Below, one piece after another: positions 52,641 through 62,229 of a stretch of 64,000 bases of DNA; the first letter of the stretch is position 1; every line of letters begins with the position of its first letter. The notes under the pieces were generated by a model. The model had not been told where the DNA came from, made no database searches, and saw nothing but the letters and a program-made list of their open reading frames with translations. Source of the stretch: Halopseudomonas xinjiangensis (GTDB lineage: Bacteria > Pseudomonadota > Gammaproteobacteria > Pseudomonadales > Pseudomonadaceae); the NCBI RefSeq assembly GCF_900104945.1, contig NZ_LT629736.1, positions 1,240,001-1,304,000 on the forward strand. Direction: 5' to 3'. A program made the position numbers and the translations under genes.

Positions 52641-54308
52641 ATGAACAAACCGGACACCACCCCGCCAGCGAATTTTCTGCGGCAGATCGTCAAGGCCGAC
52701 GTCGAGAGCGGCAAGCACGACAAGATTGTCACGCGGTTCCCGCCGGAGCCCAATGGCTACCTGCATATTGGGCATGCCAAGTCGATCTGCCTGAATTTCG
52801 GCCTTGCGCAGGAATTTGGTGGTGAGTGCAACCTGCGCTTCGATGACACCAACCCGGCGAAGGAAGAGCAGGAGTACATTGACGCGATCAAGGCTGACGT
52901 GGAGTGGTTGGGCTTCCAGTGGGCCGGAGAGATCCATTACGCCTCGGACTACTTCGACCAGTTGCACGCCTGGGCCATCGAGCTGATCAAGGCGGGCAAG
53001 GCCTATGTTGATGACCTGTCGCCCGAGCAGGCCCGCGAGTACCGTGGCACGCTGACCGAGCCGGGGAAGAACAGTCCTTTCCGTGATCGTAGTGTCGAGG
53101 AGAATCTCGATCTGTTCGCGCGCATGACCGCAGGCGAATTCCCCGACGGCGCCCGAGCACTGCGCGCCAAGATCGACATGGCTGCGCCGAACATGAACCT
53201 GCGCGACCCGATTCTCTATCGTATCCGCCATGCCCACCACCACCAGACCGGTGACAAGTGGTGCGTGTATCCCAGCTACGACTTCACCCATGGCCAGTCC
53301 GACGCCATCGAAGGCGTGACCCACTCGATCTGTACCCTGGAGTTCGAAGACCACCGCCCGCTGTACGAGTGGTTCATCAACAACCTGCCGGTCCCGGCTA
53401 CTCCGCGCCAGTACGAATTCGCCCGACTGAACCTGAACTACACGGTGACTAGCAAGCGCAAGCTCAAGCAACTGGTCGATGAAGGTCACGTGGATGGCTG
53501 GGATGATCCACGCATGTCGACGCTTAGTGCGTTCCGTCGTCGCGGTTATACCGCCGCCTCGATCCGCAACTTCTGCGAGCGTATTGGCGTTACGCGTTCC
53601 GATGGCGTGGTCGACATGGGCGTGCTCGAATTCAGCATCCGCGAAGACCTCGATGCCAACGCGCCGCGCGCCATGTGCGTGCTGCGCCCGCTGAAGGTCA
53701 CGATCACGAACTATCCGGAAGGGCAGACCGAGCAGTTGGAGCTTCCGCGTCATCCGAAGGAAGACATCGGTGTGCGGGTGTTACCGTTCAGCCGGGAGCT
53801 GTACATCGACCGCGACGATTTCATGATCGATCCGCCCAAGGGTTACAAGCGTCTCGAGCCGGGTGGCGAAGTCCGTCTGCGGGGAAGCTATGTGATTCGC
53901 GCCGATGAAGCAATCACCGACGCCGACGGCAATATCTTCGAGCTGAAGTGCTCCTACGATCCGGATACGCTGGGCAAGAACCCGGAAGGCCGCAAGGTGA
54001 AAGGCGTCATTCACTGGGTGCCCGCCGATGAGAGCGTCGAATGCGAAGTGCGGTTGTATGACCGTCTGTTCCGCGCACCGAACCCGGACAAGGGCGAGGA
54101 GGGCGGTACCTTCCTCGACAACATCAATCCCGAGTCGCTGGTTGTGCTAAAGGGCTGCCGCGCCGAGCCGTCGCTGGCTCAGGCGACCGCCGAAGATCGC
54201 TTCCAGTTCGAGCGCGAAGGTTACTTCTGCATCGACTCGAAGGATTCTCGCCCCGAGGCGCCGGTATTCAATCGTACCGTCACCCTTCGCGATTCGTGGG
54301 GTGGCTGA
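52641..54308 (+). CDS. glnS: Glutaminyl-tRNA synthetase
   Basis: The 555-residue class I synthetase has [22 protein letters not shown] (HIGH at 42-45), [13 protein letters not shown] and a KMSKS-type loop [14 protein letters not shown], then the two-barrel anticodon-binding domain. It charges tRNA-Gln. The TGA stop shares its last base with the ATG of cysS. Confidence 0.97.
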   Translation: MNKPDTTPPANFLRQIVKADVESGKHDKIVTRFPPEPNGYLHIGHAKSICLNFGLAQEFGGECNLRFDDTNPAKEEQEYIDAIKADVEWLGFQWAGEIHYASDYFDQLHAWAIELIKAGKAYVDDLSPEQAREYRGTLTEPGKNSPFRDRSVEENLDLFARMTAGEFPDGARALRAKIDMAAPNMNLRDPILYRIRHAHHHQTGDKWCVYPSYDFTHGQSDAIEGVTHSICTLEFEDHRPLYEWFINNLPVPATPRQYEFARLNLNYTVTSKRKLKQLVDEGHVDGWDDPRMSTLSAFRRRGYTAASIRNFCERIGVTRSDGVVDMGVLEFSIREDLDANAPRAMCVLRPLKVTITNYPEGQTEQLELPRHPKEDIGVRVLPFSRELYIDRDDFMIDPPKGYKRLEPGGEVRLRGSYVIRADEAITDADGNIFELKCSYDPDTLGKNPEGRKVKGVIHWVPADESVECEVRLYDRLFRAPNPDKGEEGGTFLDNINPESLVVLKGCRAEPSLAQATAEDRFQFEREGYFCIDSKDSRPEAPVFNRTVTLRDSWGG

Positions 54309-55693
54309 TGACGCTGTCGATCTACAACACGCTCAGCAAGAACAAGGAAACGCTCAAGCCGCTGGTGGGCAACCAGGTGCGCATGTACGTCTGCGGCATG
54401 ACCGTTTATGACTTCTGCCACATCGGGCACGCCCGGGTGATGGTTGCCTTTGACGTCATTGCGCGCTGGTTCCGCTATCGCGGATATGACCTCACCTATG
54501 TACGCAACATCACAGACATAGACGACAAGATCATCCGTCGCGCTAACGAAAACGGTGAGACATTTCAGCAGCTAACCGGCCGTATGATCGCAGCGATGCA
54601 TGAAGACGAAACCCGTCTGAACGTGCTGCGCCCCGATCAGGAGCCGCGCGCCAGCGACCACGTAGCGGGCATGCACAGCATGATCCAGACGTTGATCGAC
54701 AAGGGTTATGCGTACGCGCCGGGCAATGGTGACGTCTACTATCGAGTGGGCAAGTTCGAGGGCTACGGCAAGCTGTCGCGTCGACGGATCGAGGATCTGA
54801 AAATCGGCGCGCGCATCGACGTGGATGAAGCCAAGGAAGATCCGCTGGACTTCGTTTTATGGAAAGCCGCCAAGCCGGGTGAACCCAGTTGGGAATCGCC
54901 CTGGGGTGCCGGTCGACCCGGTTGGCATATCGAGTGTTCGGTCATGTCTACCTGCTGCCTGGGCGACACATTCGATATTCACGGCGGCGGTCCCGACCTG
55001 GTTTTCCCGCATCATGAAAACGAGATAGCGCAGAGCGAGGCGGCCACAGGCAAGCCTTACGCCGCGGCCTGGATGCATGCCGGCGCGGTACGCGTGGACG
55101 GAGAAAAAATGTCCAAGTCGTTGGGCAACTTTTTCACCATCCGTGAAGTGCTGGAAAAGTACCATCCCGAGGTAGTTCGTTACCTGCTGGTTTCTAGTCA
55201 CTACCGCAGCGCCATCAATTATTCCGAAGATAATCTCCGGGAGGCCAAGGGCGCATTGGAGCGTTTCTATCTCGCTCTCAAAGGGTTGGCGGTCGCACCG
55301 GCAGCAGGCGGCGAAAGCTTCGCCGAGCGCTTTGCCGCGGCGATGGATGACGATTTCAATACGCCGGAAGCCTGCGCGGTGCTATTCGAGATGGTGCGCG
55401 AAATCAACCGCTTGAAAGACAGCGACGCCGATGCCGCCGCCGCGTTGGCTGGCCGCATGCGAGAGTTGTCCGAGACTCTGGGCATCTTGCAGCTCGAGGC
55501 AGACGCTTTCCTGCAGTCCGGAGCCGAAGGAAAGGTCGATGCAGCGCAGGTGGAGGCGCTAATACAGGCTCGTCTAACGGCGCGCACCGAGAAGAACTGG
55601 GCGGAATCCGACCGCATCCGTGACGAACTGACTGCCATGGGTGTGGTTCTGGAAGACGGCAAGGGTGGCACCACATGGCGACTGGCGGACTGA
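54308..55693 (+). CDS. cysS: Cysteinyl-tRNA synthetase
   Basis: ATG at 54308 overlaps the glnS stop by one base (TGATG). The 461-residue enzyme has the zinc Cys29, HIGH at 38-41 ([15 protein letters not shown]), [13 protein letters not shown] and [11 protein letters not shown]. It charges tRNA-Cys. The SDR gene begins 2 bp after its stop. Confidence 0.97.
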   Translation: MTLSIYNTLSKNKETLKPLVGNQVRMYVCGMTVYDFCHIGHARVMVAFDVIARWFRYRGYDLTYVRNITDIDDKIIRRANENGETFQQLTGRMIAAMHEDETRLNVLRPDQEPRASDHVAGMHSMIQTLIDKGYAYAPGNGDVYYRVGKFEGYGKLSRRRIEDLKIGARIDVDEAKEDPLDFVLWKAAKPGEPSWESPWGAGRPGWHIECSVMSTCCLGDTFDIHGGGPDLVFPHHENEIAQSEAATGKPYAAAWMHAGAVRVDGEKMSKSLGNFFTIREVLEKYHPEVVRYLLVSSHYRSAINYSEDNLREAKGALERFYLALKGLAVAPAAGGESFAERFAAAMDDDFNTPEACAVLFEMVREINRLKDSDADAAAALAGRMRELSETLGILQLEADAFLQSGAEGKVDAAQVEALIQARLTARTEKNWAESDRIRDELTAMGVVLEDGKGGTTWRLAD

Positions 55694-55695
55694 GC

Positions 55696-56481
55696 ATGCC
55701 TGCTTCTCTGATCAATTTGCGTGACCGTGTTGCGTTGGTGACGGGCGCGGGCAGTGCCGAAGGTATCGGTTTTGCTACCGCCAAGCTGTTGTTCGAAGCC
55801 GGCGCCTGCGTTGCGCTGACGTCGACCACCAACCGTATATTCGAGCGCCAGAAAAGCCTCGACCCGGAGGGAGAGCGCAGTATTGCGCTGGTAGCCGATC
55901 TGACTCATCCGGAGCAGGCGCAGGAGCTGGTCGACAAGATCATCGAGCGCTTCGGGCGGATCGACGTACTGGTGAACAATGCCGGCATGACCCAATCGGG
56001 GGCGGAGGAGTTCGAGTCCAAACTGTTCCACCACATGCCTTTCGAGCACTGGCAGCGCGAGATCGATCTGAACCTGAATACCTGCGTCCACGTCACACAA
56101 GCGGTTCTGCCGCACATGCTCAAAACGGGCTATGGGCGCATCGTCAATGTTGCTTCGGTTACCGGGCCGTTGGTGACCTTCCCGGGGACGGCCGGTTACA
56201 GTGCCGCCAAGTCGGCGATGGTCGGTCTGACTCGATCGATCGCACACGAGGTTGCAGGGCAGGGGATCACTGTCAACGCGGTTGCGCCGGGCTGGATCGC
56301 GACGCACTCGAGTTTGCCGGACGAGCTACAGGCCGGGCGTCGTACCCCGGTCGGGCGCCCTGGCACGCCGGAAGAAGTCGCGCGAGTGGCCTTGTTTCTG
56401 GCCAGTCCGGGATGCAGCTATGTGACCGGACAGATGCTGGTTGTGGATGGTGGCAACAGCTTGCAGGAGATGAAAGGCTAA
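55696..56481 (+). CDS. Short-chain dehydrogenase/reductase (SDR family)
   Basis: ATG at 55696 gives 261 residues. The nucleotide-binding motif is TGAGSAEGIG, NNAG follows at strand 4, and the active site is Ser (NVASVTG), Tyr and Lys in YSAAKSAMVGL. The C terminus has the classical PEEVARVALFLASPGCSYVTGQMLVVDGG. Its substrate is not evident. It is third in a glnS-cysS-SDR unit. A long perfect hairpin spans its stop codon. Confidence 0.9.
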   Translation: MPASLINLRDRVALVTGAGSAEGIGFATAKLLFEAGACVALTSTTNRIFERQKSLDPEGERSIALVADLTHPEQAQELVDKIIERFGRIDVLVNNAGMTQSGAEEFESKLFHHMPFEHWQREIDLNLNTCVHVTQAVLPHMLKTGYGRIVNVASVTGPLVTFPGTAGYSAAKSAMVGLTRSIAHEVAGQGITVNAVAPGWIATHSSLPDELQAGRRTPVGRPGTPEEVARVALFLASPGCSYVTGQMLVVDGGNSLQEMKG

Positions 56482-56517
56482 GCAAGCGGCGCTTCGCAAG
56501 CGAAGCGCCGCTTGCTT
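56480..56517. terminator. Perfect 17-bp hairpin between converging genes
   Basis: AAGCAAGCGGCGCTTCG and its exact complement flank a CAAG loop. The left arm begins within the SDR stop codon (TAA 56479-56481) and the right arm touches the symporter's stop (TGA complement at 56517-56519). No T run follows on either strand, so terminator function is uncertain. Confidence 0.5.
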
Positions 56518-57929
56518 CAACGCCAGATATCGGTGTCGATTTTTTCTCGCAGCTCGGGATAGTCATTGCCGCGGAATTTCGGCACCTCACCGCTCTTGCG
56601 CTGTGCCATGTAGTCCTTGGTCAACTTGGCGACCGTTCCCGACAGCAAGACGATCGCGATCAGGTTGATGGTTGCCATCAGACCCATCGACGCGTCGGCG
56701 GCATTGAATACCGTGCCCACCGCTTCGTACGCTCCCCAGACCACCATGCCCAGTGCGGCGACGCGCAGTATCGTCAGGCCAAGCGTGTTCCCCGCCCCCA
56801 GATAGATCAACGAGTTCTCCGCATAGGTGTAGTTGCCGACGATCGAGGTGAACGCGAAGAAGAAGATCGCCACGGCGATGAAGTAGGTGCCGGCCGGGCC
56901 GATGTGCGCTTCCATCGCCTGCTGCGTCAATTGCGTGCCGGTGACACCGGAACCGGGTTCAAGCACGCCTGAGAGCAGGATCATTACCGCCGTTGCCGTG
57001 CAGATCACCAGAGTATCGATGAACACGCCCAGCGCCTGGACCAGACCCTGGGAGGAGGGGTGATGCGGCATCGGCGTTGCGGTAGCCGCAATGTTCGGCG
57101 CTGAACCCATACCCGCTTCGTTCGAGAACAGGCCGCGTTTGATGCCGTTCAGCATCGCAGCGGCTACTGAGCCGGCTACGCCGCCGGCGGCTTCTTCCAG
57201 ACCAAACGCGCTGCGCACGATGGTGGCGAGCACGCCGGGCACTTCGGTGATGTTGACGACGATGACGTAGAGAGCCATGAGCACGTAGATACCCGCCATC
57301 AACGGCACGACCATCTCGGCGAAACGCGCAATCGAGCGCAGGCCGCCGAAGATGACGATACCCGCGAGCACCGCGACGACGACGCCGACCCAGATGTTGG
57401 GAACACCGAAGGCGCCCTCCATTGCGTCGGCAATCGAGTTCGCTTGCACGGCGTTGAAGACGAGGCCGAAGGAGAGGATGAGTGCCAGGGCGAAGATCAC
57501 CGCAGCCCAGGGAGCTTTCAAACCTTTCGCGATATAGAACGCCGGCCCACCACGATACTGCCCTTTGCCATCGCGAACCTTGTACAACTGCGCCAGGGTG
57601 CTTTCCGCATAGGCAGTGGCCATGCCCACCAGGGCGACCATCCACATCCAGAAGATGGCGCCGGCGCCTCCGAGATAGAGAGCCACCGCCACGCCTGCGA
57701 GGTTCCCGGTCCCGACACGTGACGCAAGGCTGGTGCAGAGAGCCTGGAACGGAGAAATCCCGCTCTGGTCGCTGTGGCGGGAGCCCTTGATGGCACGAAT
57801 CATCTCGCCAAAATGCACGAACTGGATCAGTCCAAGCCGGATGGTGAAAAACACCCCCACCCCAAGCAGACCGTAGATAAGGATGTAGCCCCAGAAGATA
57901 TTGTTCAGAAAGTCGATGATCGCAGTCAT
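56517..57929 (-). CDS. Sodium:alanine/glycine symporter (AGCS family)
   Basis: ATG at 57929 gives 470 residues, the normal length; a longer frame adds a non-family extension. About 10-11 membrane helices are visible with family motifs GIGNLAGVAVAL-like (RVGTGNLAGVAVALYLGGAGAIFWMW), YRGGPAFYI and FSNEAGMGSAPNIAATA. It imports alanine or glycine with Na+. Confidence 0.9.
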   Translation of the reverse strand: MTAIIDFLNNIFWGYILIYGLLGVGVFFTIRLGLIQFVHFGEMIRAIKGSRHSDQSGISPFQALCTSLASRVGTGNLAGVAVALYLGGAGAIFWMWMVALVGMATAYAESTLAQLYKVRDGKGQYRGGPAFYIAKGLKAPWAAVIFALALILSFGLVFNAVQANSIADAMEGAFGVPNIWVGVVVAVLAGIVIFGGLRSIARFAEMVVPLMAGIYVLMALYVIVVNITEVPGVLATIVRSAFGLEEAAGGVAGSVAAAMLNGIKRGLFSNEAGMGSAPNIAATATPMPHHPSSQGLVQALGVFIDTLVICTATAVMILLSGVLEPGSGVTGTQLTQQAMEAHIGPAGTYFIAVAIFFFAFTSIVGNYTYAENSLIYLGAGNTLGLTILRVAALGMVVWGAYEAVGTVFNAADASMGLMATINLIAIVLLSGTVAKLTKDYMAQRKSGEVPKFRGNDYPELREKIDTDIWR

Positions 57930-58127
57930 GTCTGTCTCGCCATTCCCGTTGACGTAATAATCACGTCTTAATGTAGTCGTCTCGATTGATTCGGCCAGGG
58001 AATAACCGAAGCCGCTGAGGGCGATGGCCGCAATTGCCATAGGTTTTGGCGCTTTCTGGCGCTATCAGTGCGCCTTTGGCAGGACTATATTGGGTGGACC
58101 TGCGTCAAACTGCCCAAGGACTTGCCC

Positions 58128-58955
58128 ATGAATTCGCTGACGCCCCGCGACCTGAAGATCGTTCCCCGTCGCATGGATTTTGCGCTCCCCGATCCGTTGC
58201 TGCGGCACTGGCATTCCAACGATCCGTTCAAGACTCATTTTTTCAATGCCATGTCGGTCCTGTTTCCTGATGGCGAGCGTTATTTCATCGACTCCGTGAG
58301 ACTATTCCGGGACCGCATCGATGATCCGTCCCTGCAAGAGCAGATCCGGGGCTTCATCGGTCAGGAAGGGCACCACAGCCGCGAACATGTCGAGTACAAC
58401 GATCGCCTGCGGGCGCTGGGGTACGACATCGATCAGCTCGAAATGCCGGTGAAGAAGCGTATTCGCTTCGTACAAAAACAGTTCACTGCGGAGCGGCAAC
58501 TGGCAGGCACTGTCGCGATGGAACACTTCACGGCCATCCTGGCCGACGCGCTTCTGCGCGAACCGCAGTGGCTCGAGGGCGCGATCCCGGAGATGAAGCA
58601 GATCTGGCGGTGGCATGCATTGGAGGAGACCGAGCACAAGGCTGTGGCGTTCGACGTCTATATGCAGGTATGCGGAGACCGTGACCTGCTGCGCAAGGCG
58701 ATGCGTCAGGCTACGTTCTTTTTTCTCAAGGACGTTACGCTCGGGACTTGGCACATGCTGCGCCGCGACGGGTGCGCGAATATCGGGACGTGGGCCAGGG
58801 GCATGCGCTGGCTCTGGGGTCGCGACGGCTTTTTTACCCGGCTCATACCGGTATATCGCGATTTTTACCGCGACGGCTTCCATCCATGGCAGCACGACAA
58901 CAGCGAAGTCATGCGCATGAATGCTGCGGAGTTCGCAGACGGGCTGGTGCGTTAA
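58128..58955 (+). CDS. Predicted metal-dependent hydrolase (PF10118 type)
   Basis: ATG at 58128 (AAGGA 8 nt upstream) gives 275 residues. Ferritin-like His/Glu motifs are seen in FIGQEGHHSREHVEYN, AMEHFTAI and RWHALEETEHKAVAFDVY, as in the family of predicted metal-dependent hydrolases. A soluble helical di-metal protein is likely; the reaction is unknown. The gene stands alone. Confidence 0.85.
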   Translation: MNSLTPRDLKIVPRRMDFALPDPLLRHWHSNDPFKTHFFNAMSVLFPDGERYFIDSVRLFRDRIDDPSLQEQIRGFIGQEGHHSREHVEYNDRLRALGYDIDQLEMPVKKRIRFVQKQFTAERQLAGTVAMEHFTAILADALLREPQWLEGAIPEMKQIWRWHALEETEHKAVAFDVYMQVCGDRDLLRKAMRQATFFFLKDVTLGTWHMLRRDGCANIGTWARGMRWLWGRDGFFTRLIPVYRDFYRDGFHPWQHDNSEVMRMNAAEFADGLVR

Positions 58956-59159
58956 GCTCACTTCCGTTCAGACGACGGTGATAGCATTTCGCCGTTGCGT
59001 ATTTCTTACCTTTGGCGGGACAGTGTTGCGCAATCGCGACGCTGTCTCGTGTCGATAAGTAATTTTTTGTTGTCCGTAACGAATCCATGCTGAGCTTCTG
59101 TCTCGCTTCGGCTATGCTGTAGCGCAAAAAAACGGCTATTCATTTGCCCAGGAGTCTCC

Positions 59160-60278
59160 ATGCCGGTAAAACTGTACGTCCCCCGGGAAACGCGGTTACA
59201 CGAAAAACGCGTTGCCCTGGTTCCTTCTGTTGCTGCGAAATTGATCAAATTGGGTATCGAACCCAGCCTTCAGCCGGGTGCCGGCGAGGCTGCTCGCATC
59301 CCTGACAGCGCCTTCGTCGATGCAGGAGCAGTTGTCGGTGGCGACGCCTCCGCACAGCTGATCTTTAGCGTTCAGCCACCATCGCTGGAGCAGATTCAGC
59401 AGATGCAGCCTGGCACCGTTCTGTGCTGCTTCGTATATGCTCATCGCGAGCCGGAGATTGTCCGGGCGCTGCGCGATCGCAACATTACCTGCTTCGCCAT
59501 GGAGCTGGTGCCGCGTACCACTCGCGCACAGGCCATGGACGCGCTGTCCTCCCAGGCTGCGCTTGCCGGTTACTACGCCGCGTTGCTCGCCGCTTCCAGC
59601 CTCAACCGCATCCTGCCGATGATGACCACTGCCGTCGGCTCGCTGCGCCCCGCCAAGATTCTGGTGATGGGCGCTGGTGTAGCGGGTCTGCAGGCATTGG
59701 CAACAGCCAAGCGCCTAGGTGCGATGGTCGAAGGCTATGACGTGCGTCCGGAGGTGAAGGAGCAGGTCGAGTCGGTTGGCGGCAAGTTTGTCGATACCGG
59801 CGTATCGGCTGCCGGTGCAGGCGGCTATGCCCGCGAGCTGACGGCCGAAGAGCAGGCCAAGGTAGCCGAGGTGCTGACCAGGCACATTCAGAACGCGGAT
59901 GCGGTCATTACCACTGCATCGATTCCCGGTCGTCCCAGCCCGAAGATCATCAGCGAGGAGCAGATTCGCGGTATGAAGCCCGGCGCGGTGATCATCGACC
60001 TGGCTGCCGAAGGTGGTGGTAACACGCCGCTGACTCAGCCTGGCGAAACCGTCGAAGTCGGTCCTGCGACCATCGTCGCGCCGCTTAACGTCCCCAGCCA
60101 TCTGGCCGAGCACGCCTCCGAACTGTATGCGCGCAACCTGCTGAATCTGGTTGGACTCATGGTCAAGGACGGCGAGCTGACGCTGGACTGGGAAGACGAC
60201 ATTCTGGCCGGAGCGGTACTTACCCACGCCGGTGAAATCAAGAACGAAACGGCTCGCAAAGCCGCCGAGCTGAGCTGA
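59160..60278 (+). CDS. pntAA: NAD(P) transhydrogenase subunit alpha part 1
   Basis: The 372-residue soluble NAD(H)-binding domain I begins MPVKLYVPRETRLHEKRVALVP and carries GAGVAGLQALATAKRLGA with EGYDVRPE. Split as in Rhodospirillum-type enzymes. It transfers hydride between NADH and NADP+ with proton translocation to supply NADPH. First gene of pntAA-pntAB-pntB; CAGGAGTC precedes the ATG. Confidence 0.96.
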   Translation: MPVKLYVPRETRLHEKRVALVPSVAAKLIKLGIEPSLQPGAGEAARIPDSAFVDAGAVVGGDASAQLIFSVQPPSLEQIQQMQPGTVLCCFVYAHREPEIVRALRDRNITCFAMELVPRTTRAQAMDALSSQAALAGYYAALLAASSLNRILPMMTTAVGSLRPAKILVMGAGVAGLQALATAKRLGAMVEGYDVRPEVKEQVESVGGKFVDTGVSAAGAGGYARELTAEEQAKVAEVLTRHIQNADAVITTASIPGRPSPKIISEEQIRGMKPGAVIIDLAAEGGGNTPLTQPGETVEVGPATIVAPLNVPSHLAEHASELYARNLLNLVGLMVKDGELTLDWEDDILAGAVLTHAGEIKNETARKAAELS

Positions 60279-60287
60279 GGAGCACCC

Positions 60288-60617
60288 ATGGACGTCACTA
60301 CAGCCATTACAGGTTTCGTAGCGCTATACATTTTCATGCTCGCCGCCTTCACCGGCTACGAGATTATCGGACGTGTGCCGGCGATCCTGCACACTCCGCT
60401 GATGTCAGGCTCGAACTTCGTTCACGGAATCGTGGTAGTCGGTGCGATGTGGGCTCTGCTCAATGCAGCCACACCGCTCGAGCAGGCAATCGGTTTCTTC
60501 GGGGTGCTGCTGGGCGCCGGTAACGCAGCCGGTGGCTACGTGGTAACCGAACGCATGTTGGAAATGTTCAAGGCGAGCGACAAGCGCAAGCCAGACGCGA
60601 CCGCCGACAAGGAATAA
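60288..60617 (+). CDS. pntAB: NAD(P) transhydrogenase subunit alpha part 2
   Basis: The 109-residue membrane protein has three predicted helices (about 7-27, 40-60 and 66-84) with the family's YEIIGRVPAILHTPLMSGSN and GNAAGGYVVTERML. It forms part of the proton channel (domain II). It lies 9 bp after pntAA and 3 bp before pntB. Confidence 0.95.
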   Translation: MDVTTAITGFVALYIFMLAAFTGYEIIGRVPAILHTPLMSGSNFVHGIVVVGAMWALLNAATPLEQAIGFFGVLLGAGNAAGGYVVTERMLEMFKASDKRKPDATADKE

Positions 60618-60620
60618 TCA

Positions 60621-62042
60621 ATGTACGCTAACTTCATTATCGAGGCGGCTTACTTCATCGCCGCGCTACTGTTTATCTACGGTCTCAAGCGTATGGCCAG
60701 CCCGGTCACTGCGCGTTCCGGTATCGTTGTCGCCGGTTGGGGTATGGTCATTGCCGTCGTCGCCGCGTTTCTCTATGGCCTGGACGTCAATCCGCGTGCC
60801 GAAGAGCATCTGACCGTCAATATCATCCTGGTCATCGTCGCTCTGGCGCTGGGTATCGGCTGGGCCTGGTTCAGCGGCAAGAAGGTCGCCATGACCGACA
60901 TGCCGCAGATGGTCGCGCTGTATAACGGCATGGGCGGCGGCGCAGCTGCTGCGATTGCTGCCAGTGAACTGTTTTCGGGTAACGCTCAGGCCCATGGCCT
61001 GGTCGTCACCATCCTGGCTGTTCTTGGCGGTCTGATCGGCTCGGTCGCGCTGTCCGGCTCGCTGGTCGCCTGGGCCAAGCTGGACGGTCGGATGAACAAG
61101 ACGTTGCGTCTGCCCTCTCAACAGTGGATCAACGCTGGTCTGTTCCTAGGCTCGCTGGCTCTGGGCGCTGCCATCACCGCCATGGGCGCCGAGGCTGGCG
61201 TACCCATGCTGTTGATCGCTGTGTTCTTCATTCTCGCGCTGATCCTTGGCGTGCTGCTGACCACACCGATCGGCGGCGCCGATATGCCGGTGGTGATCTC
61301 CCTGTATAACGCCTTCACCGGTCTGGCGGTTGCCTTCGAGGGCTTCGTGCTGCAGAACCCGGCAATGATCATCGCTGGTACCGTGGTCGGCTCGGCCGGT
61401 ACGCTGCTGACGCTGATGATGGCCAAGGCAATGAACCGTCCGGTCTCCAACGTGATCTTCAGCCAGTTTGGCGAAGGCGGCGACGGCGACGACGGCGACA
61501 TCGAAGGCTCCATGAAATCGGCCGAAGCCTCCGATGCGGCGATTGCTATGTATTACGCAAGCAAGGTGATCATCGTTCCCGGTTACGGTCTGGCGGTTGC
61601 CCAGGCTCAGCACAAGCTGTACGAGTTCGTGAAGCTGTTGCAGAAGCAGGGCGTCGACGTGCGTTTTGCCATCCACCCGGTTGCCGGACGGATGCCTGGC
61701 CACATGAACGTGCTGCTTGCCGAGGCGGGCGTGCCCTACGACATCATCTTCGATCTCGAGGACATCAACGAGGACTTCGGTCAGGCGGACGTGGCGATCG
61801 TTCTTGGCGCCAACGACGTGGTGAACCCGGCCGCACGTCACCGCAAATCGAGCCCGATCTACGGTATGCCGATCCTCAACGTCGACTACGCGCAGCAGGC
61901 CTACGTGGTCAAGCGTGGCCAGGGCAAGGGTTATTCCGGTGTGGAGAACGAACTGTTCTTTGCCGAGAATACCTCCATGGTTTACGGCGATGCGCAAAAA
62001 GTCATGGTGCAGATGATCGAAGCGGTCAAGTCGCTGGGCTGA
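60621..62042 (+). CDS. pntB: NAD(P) transhydrogenase subunit beta
   Basis: The 473-residue subunit has about eight helices (domain II) and the NADP-binding domain III with GYGLAVAQAQHKLYE, FAIHPVAGRMPGHMNVLLAEAGVPYD and GANDVVNPAA. It completes the proton-translocating transhydrogenase. A strong terminator follows. Confidence 0.96.
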   Translation: MYANFIIEAAYFIAALLFIYGLKRMASPVTARSGIVVAGWGMVIAVVAAFLYGLDVNPRAEEHLTVNIILVIVALALGIGWAWFSGKKVAMTDMPQMVALYNGMGGGAAAAIAASELFSGNAQAHGLVVTILAVLGGLIGSVALSGSLVAWAKLDGRMNKTLRLPSQQWINAGLFLGSLALGAAITAMGAEAGVPMLLIAVFFILALILGVLLTTPIGGADMPVVISLYNAFTGLAVAFEGFVLQNPAMIIAGTVVGSAGTLLTLMMAKAMNRPVSNVIFSQFGEGGDGDDGDIEGSMKSAEASDAAIAMYYASKVIIVPGYGLAVAQAQHKLYEFVKLLQKQGVDVRFAIHPVAGRMPGHMNVLLAEAGVPYDIIFDLEDINEDFGQADVAIVLGANDVVNPAARHRKSSPIYGMPILNVDYAQQAYVVKRGQGKGYSGVENELFFAENTSMVYGDAQKVMVQMIEAVKSLG

Positions 62043-62086
62043 GCCCAGGGAGTTTAAGCCCAAGCTGATAGCTTCAAGCTGAAAGC

Positions 62087-62119
62087 AAAGCCCCGGCAGC
62101 GATGTCGGGGCTTTTTTTG
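62087..62119 (+). terminator. Intrinsic terminator of the pnt operon
   Basis: AAAGCCCCG and CGGGGCTTT form the stem, with a T run after it, about 45 bp after pntB. Confidence 0.93.
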
Positions 62120-62174
62120 TTTGCGATACGCAATCGCGCGTGAGCGGCTTGCGTAGTGCCACCGACCGCGACAA

Positions 62175-62203
62175 TAAAAAAACCCGGCTTTCGCCGGGTT
62201 TCT
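62175..62203 (-). terminator. Intrinsic terminator of the aldehyde dehydrogenase gene
   Basis: AACCCGGC and GCCGGGTT with a TTTC loop; on the minus strand it is followed by a T run. It lies just after the dehydrogenase stop. Confidence 0.9.
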
Positions 62204-62229
62204 GCTTACCGCTTGAAGCTGCGAGGCGC

